Of a stretch of DNA of 64,000 bases, positions 62,830-64,000 are shown piece after piece (position 1 is the first letter of the stretch; every line of letters begins with the position of its first letter). The notes under the pieces were generated by a model, which did not search any database, was not told where the DNA came from, and saw nothing but the letters and a program-made list of their open reading frames with translations. The stretch covers positions 62,001 through 126,000 of the forward strand of contig CALSSE010000010.1 of assembly GCA_943788935.1 (NCBI GenBank), read 5' to 3'. A program made the position numbers and the translations under genes. This stretch comes from an uncultured bacterium (GTDB lineage: Bacteria > Myxococcota_A > Bradymonadia > UBA7976 > VGTA01).

Positions 62830-64000
62830 TTGTCATTCCACCATTTCTTATCACCGACGTATTTTAGTGCGCGAAATCGTCTATCTCAAGTCTTAGTGAT
62901 CGGCGCAGTGATCATCGTGATCACGGTATCTTGGGCGGCGCTTATGCCCATCATAGAGTGGGTGAAAGCTGAGTTGAGCCCTCGAATGTCGTCTAGCGAG
63001 AGCCTCAAAAACTCGGTAGTGATCGATATTCCTAACCTCAACTCTGATGATTTTGAGGAGATCAGAGCCCGTCCTCAGAGAGTATTAGTCTATCAAACGA
63101 AGCCTACTTTAGAGCTGATCGGTCGAGGTGTTTCGATCACTTGGGCTAAGCCGCTAGGGTCATCTTCAACCCAAAGTAGCTCACGCCCAGGCTCTCTGAC
63201 AGTCGGTGTCTTTCCTAAATATGTCGATCGAGTCTTTAGAGTGGACAGCGTGGGAGAGTTTCTAGTCGAGTCGCCATCGATGATGCTCCTCTTGCGAGAT
63301 CTCCTTTTTTCAGCGCGGGGTGAGGCCATTAGAGCAGAGCTGATCGTATTGAAAGAGGAGGTCTCTACTCGGTGGCAGAGAATATGGCCACTGTTGACGA
63401 CTTCATTATCCCAACATCTCAGATCTCAAGACCTCGCCCAGATCACCGGTGATCCTGTGATCATCTCTCGAATAAAGCAGAGCTTGATGAATGAGATACA
63501 GACACACATAGAATTCGAAGGGATGGGCGCTCGACTAGCCAAACTCCCCGAGGTGAATGAGCTCGTCTCTTTGGCGACTGAGGAGATGAATATCACCCAA
63601 CTGAGAGAGAAGACCGTAAAGGGATTACTCACTCAGACGCACATAGAGGCTAAACGCTCTAAGCGAGTGATCGTTGACTTATGGAGAGAAGATCGACTCC
63701 TCAGCGATAGCACAGCCTGCCTCTTCAAGGGGGCGAAGCGATATCATTGGGGGGCTAAGCTGTTAGGATATATTTATAAAACAGATCATTCGAGGCTCTG
63801 TACATCCCTCTCTGCATCCACAAGCCGGACCTTGGTTGGTGGTTTGCGAGCAGGAGGTGAGGATTTTGTCTCCCAGGCTTGGGAGAGGGCATATGAGCAA
63901 CGTGAGCGCTCCACTACCCTCGGGGTTGAAGCGGCGGGGAGCATCGCGAAGGAGCTAAAAGTCCGCCCTGTCCTCCATGATTTTTGGTCTCGTATTAAGA
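62830..64000 (+). CDS. unknown membrane-anchored protein, runs off the window
   Basis: Open from a TTG at 62830 (GAGAGGTGAT 4-10 bp upstream; in-frame TGA at 62824) to the last base, at least 390 codons without a stop. N-terminal anchor VLVIGAVIIVITVSWAALMPII (about 23-44), then a region facing the periplasm: KNSVVIDIPNLNSDDFEEIRARPQRVLVY, SLTVGVFPKYVDRVFRVDSVGEFLVES, long helices (MNEIQTHIEFEGMGARLAKLPEVNELVSLATEEM) and YHWGAKLLGYIYKTDHSRLC. I do not recognise a family. It may belong to a gene pair with what follows outside the window. Base and codon use match guaA. Confidence 0.65.
   Translation, partial: MSFHHFLSPTYFSARNRLSQVLVIGAVIIVITVSWAALMPIIEWVKAELSPRMSSSESLKNSVVIDIPNLNSDDFEEIRARPQRVLVYQTKPTLELIGRGVSITWAKPLGSSSTQSSSRPGSLTVGVFPKYVDRVFRVDSVGEFLVESPSMMLLLRDLLFSARGEAIRAELIVLKEEVSTRWQRIWPLLTTSLSQHLRSQDLAQITGDPVIISRIKQSLMNEIQTHIEFEGMGARLAKLPEVNELVSLATEEMNITQLREKTVKGLLTQTHIEAKRSKRVIVDLWREDRLLSDSTACLFKGAKRYHWGAKLLGYIYKTDHSRLCTSLSASTSRTLVGGLRAGGEDFVSQAWERAYEQRERSTTLGVEAAGSIAKELKVRPVLHDFWSRIK

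Overview
The window looks like a chromosomal segment of a moderate-to-low GC Myxococcota (Bradymonadales-like) bacterium. The evidence is the many long Cys-rich lipoproteins, MopE-type and 'CGNG..E.CD' Cys-rich repeats, a C-terminal Gly-Cys/membrane/Arg-Arg tail resembling MYXO-CTERM, and a GAF-Ser/Thr kinase. The housekeeping genes (guaA, hemH, tex, bolA, hflKC) are of ordinary type. No rRNA, tRNA or CRISPR array was seen.

Layout. Positions 1-40,400 are accessory: surface and secreted lipoproteins (840-4607, 8513-9811, 11715-13778, 14606-17228, 18334-22458, 26378-27373, 32564-33397, 33518-34990, 35470-36534) separated by insertion sequences and their relics. The elements are a partial IS5-family copy at the left edge, an IS3-family copy whose orfB carries an in-frame stop, an IS4-family copy with 21-bp inverted repeats, an IS6-like copy, and about ten decayed pieces of one IS5/IS903-like family. 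Two of those pieces are internally deleted copies that keep both ends. Core-type genes inside this zone are bolA, an NRAMP transporter, a class III nucleotide cyclase and hflK-hflC; the last pair sits between transposon remains.

Positions 40,400-64,000 are calmer. They hold ferrochelatase, a GAF-Ser/Thr kinase followed by a FIST-domain sensor that is frameshifted, a POT peptide transporter with an extra C-terminal domain, a transglutaminase-elicitor-like lipoprotein, a nudix-tex-TauE/SafE run, an acyl-CoA synthetase, a START-domain protein, a ricin-type lectin lipoprotein, a RuvC-like nuclease and guaA. An unrecognised membrane-anchored ORF with a TTG start runs off the right edge. Decayed tails of a cytochrome-c-peroxidase-like gene and of a histidine kinase lie between them.

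Themes. (1) Gene decay: several genes are broken by single-base frameshifts, nonsense codons or truncation. (2) In-frame 15-bp minisatellites encoding pentapeptides occur in three unrelated proteins (GESEA x12, GEEPA x11, DNPSL-like). (3) Recently duplicated and broken surface genes: an RTX-repeat tail and a trypsin-like protease with a beta-trefoil tail lie on opposite sides of the IS4 copy, each next to an intact relative. I did not find a clear new defence or biosynthetic system. The best candidates for new biology are the kinase-FIST pair, the multidomain surface lipoproteins with pentapeptide arrays, and the IS903-like deletion derivatives.
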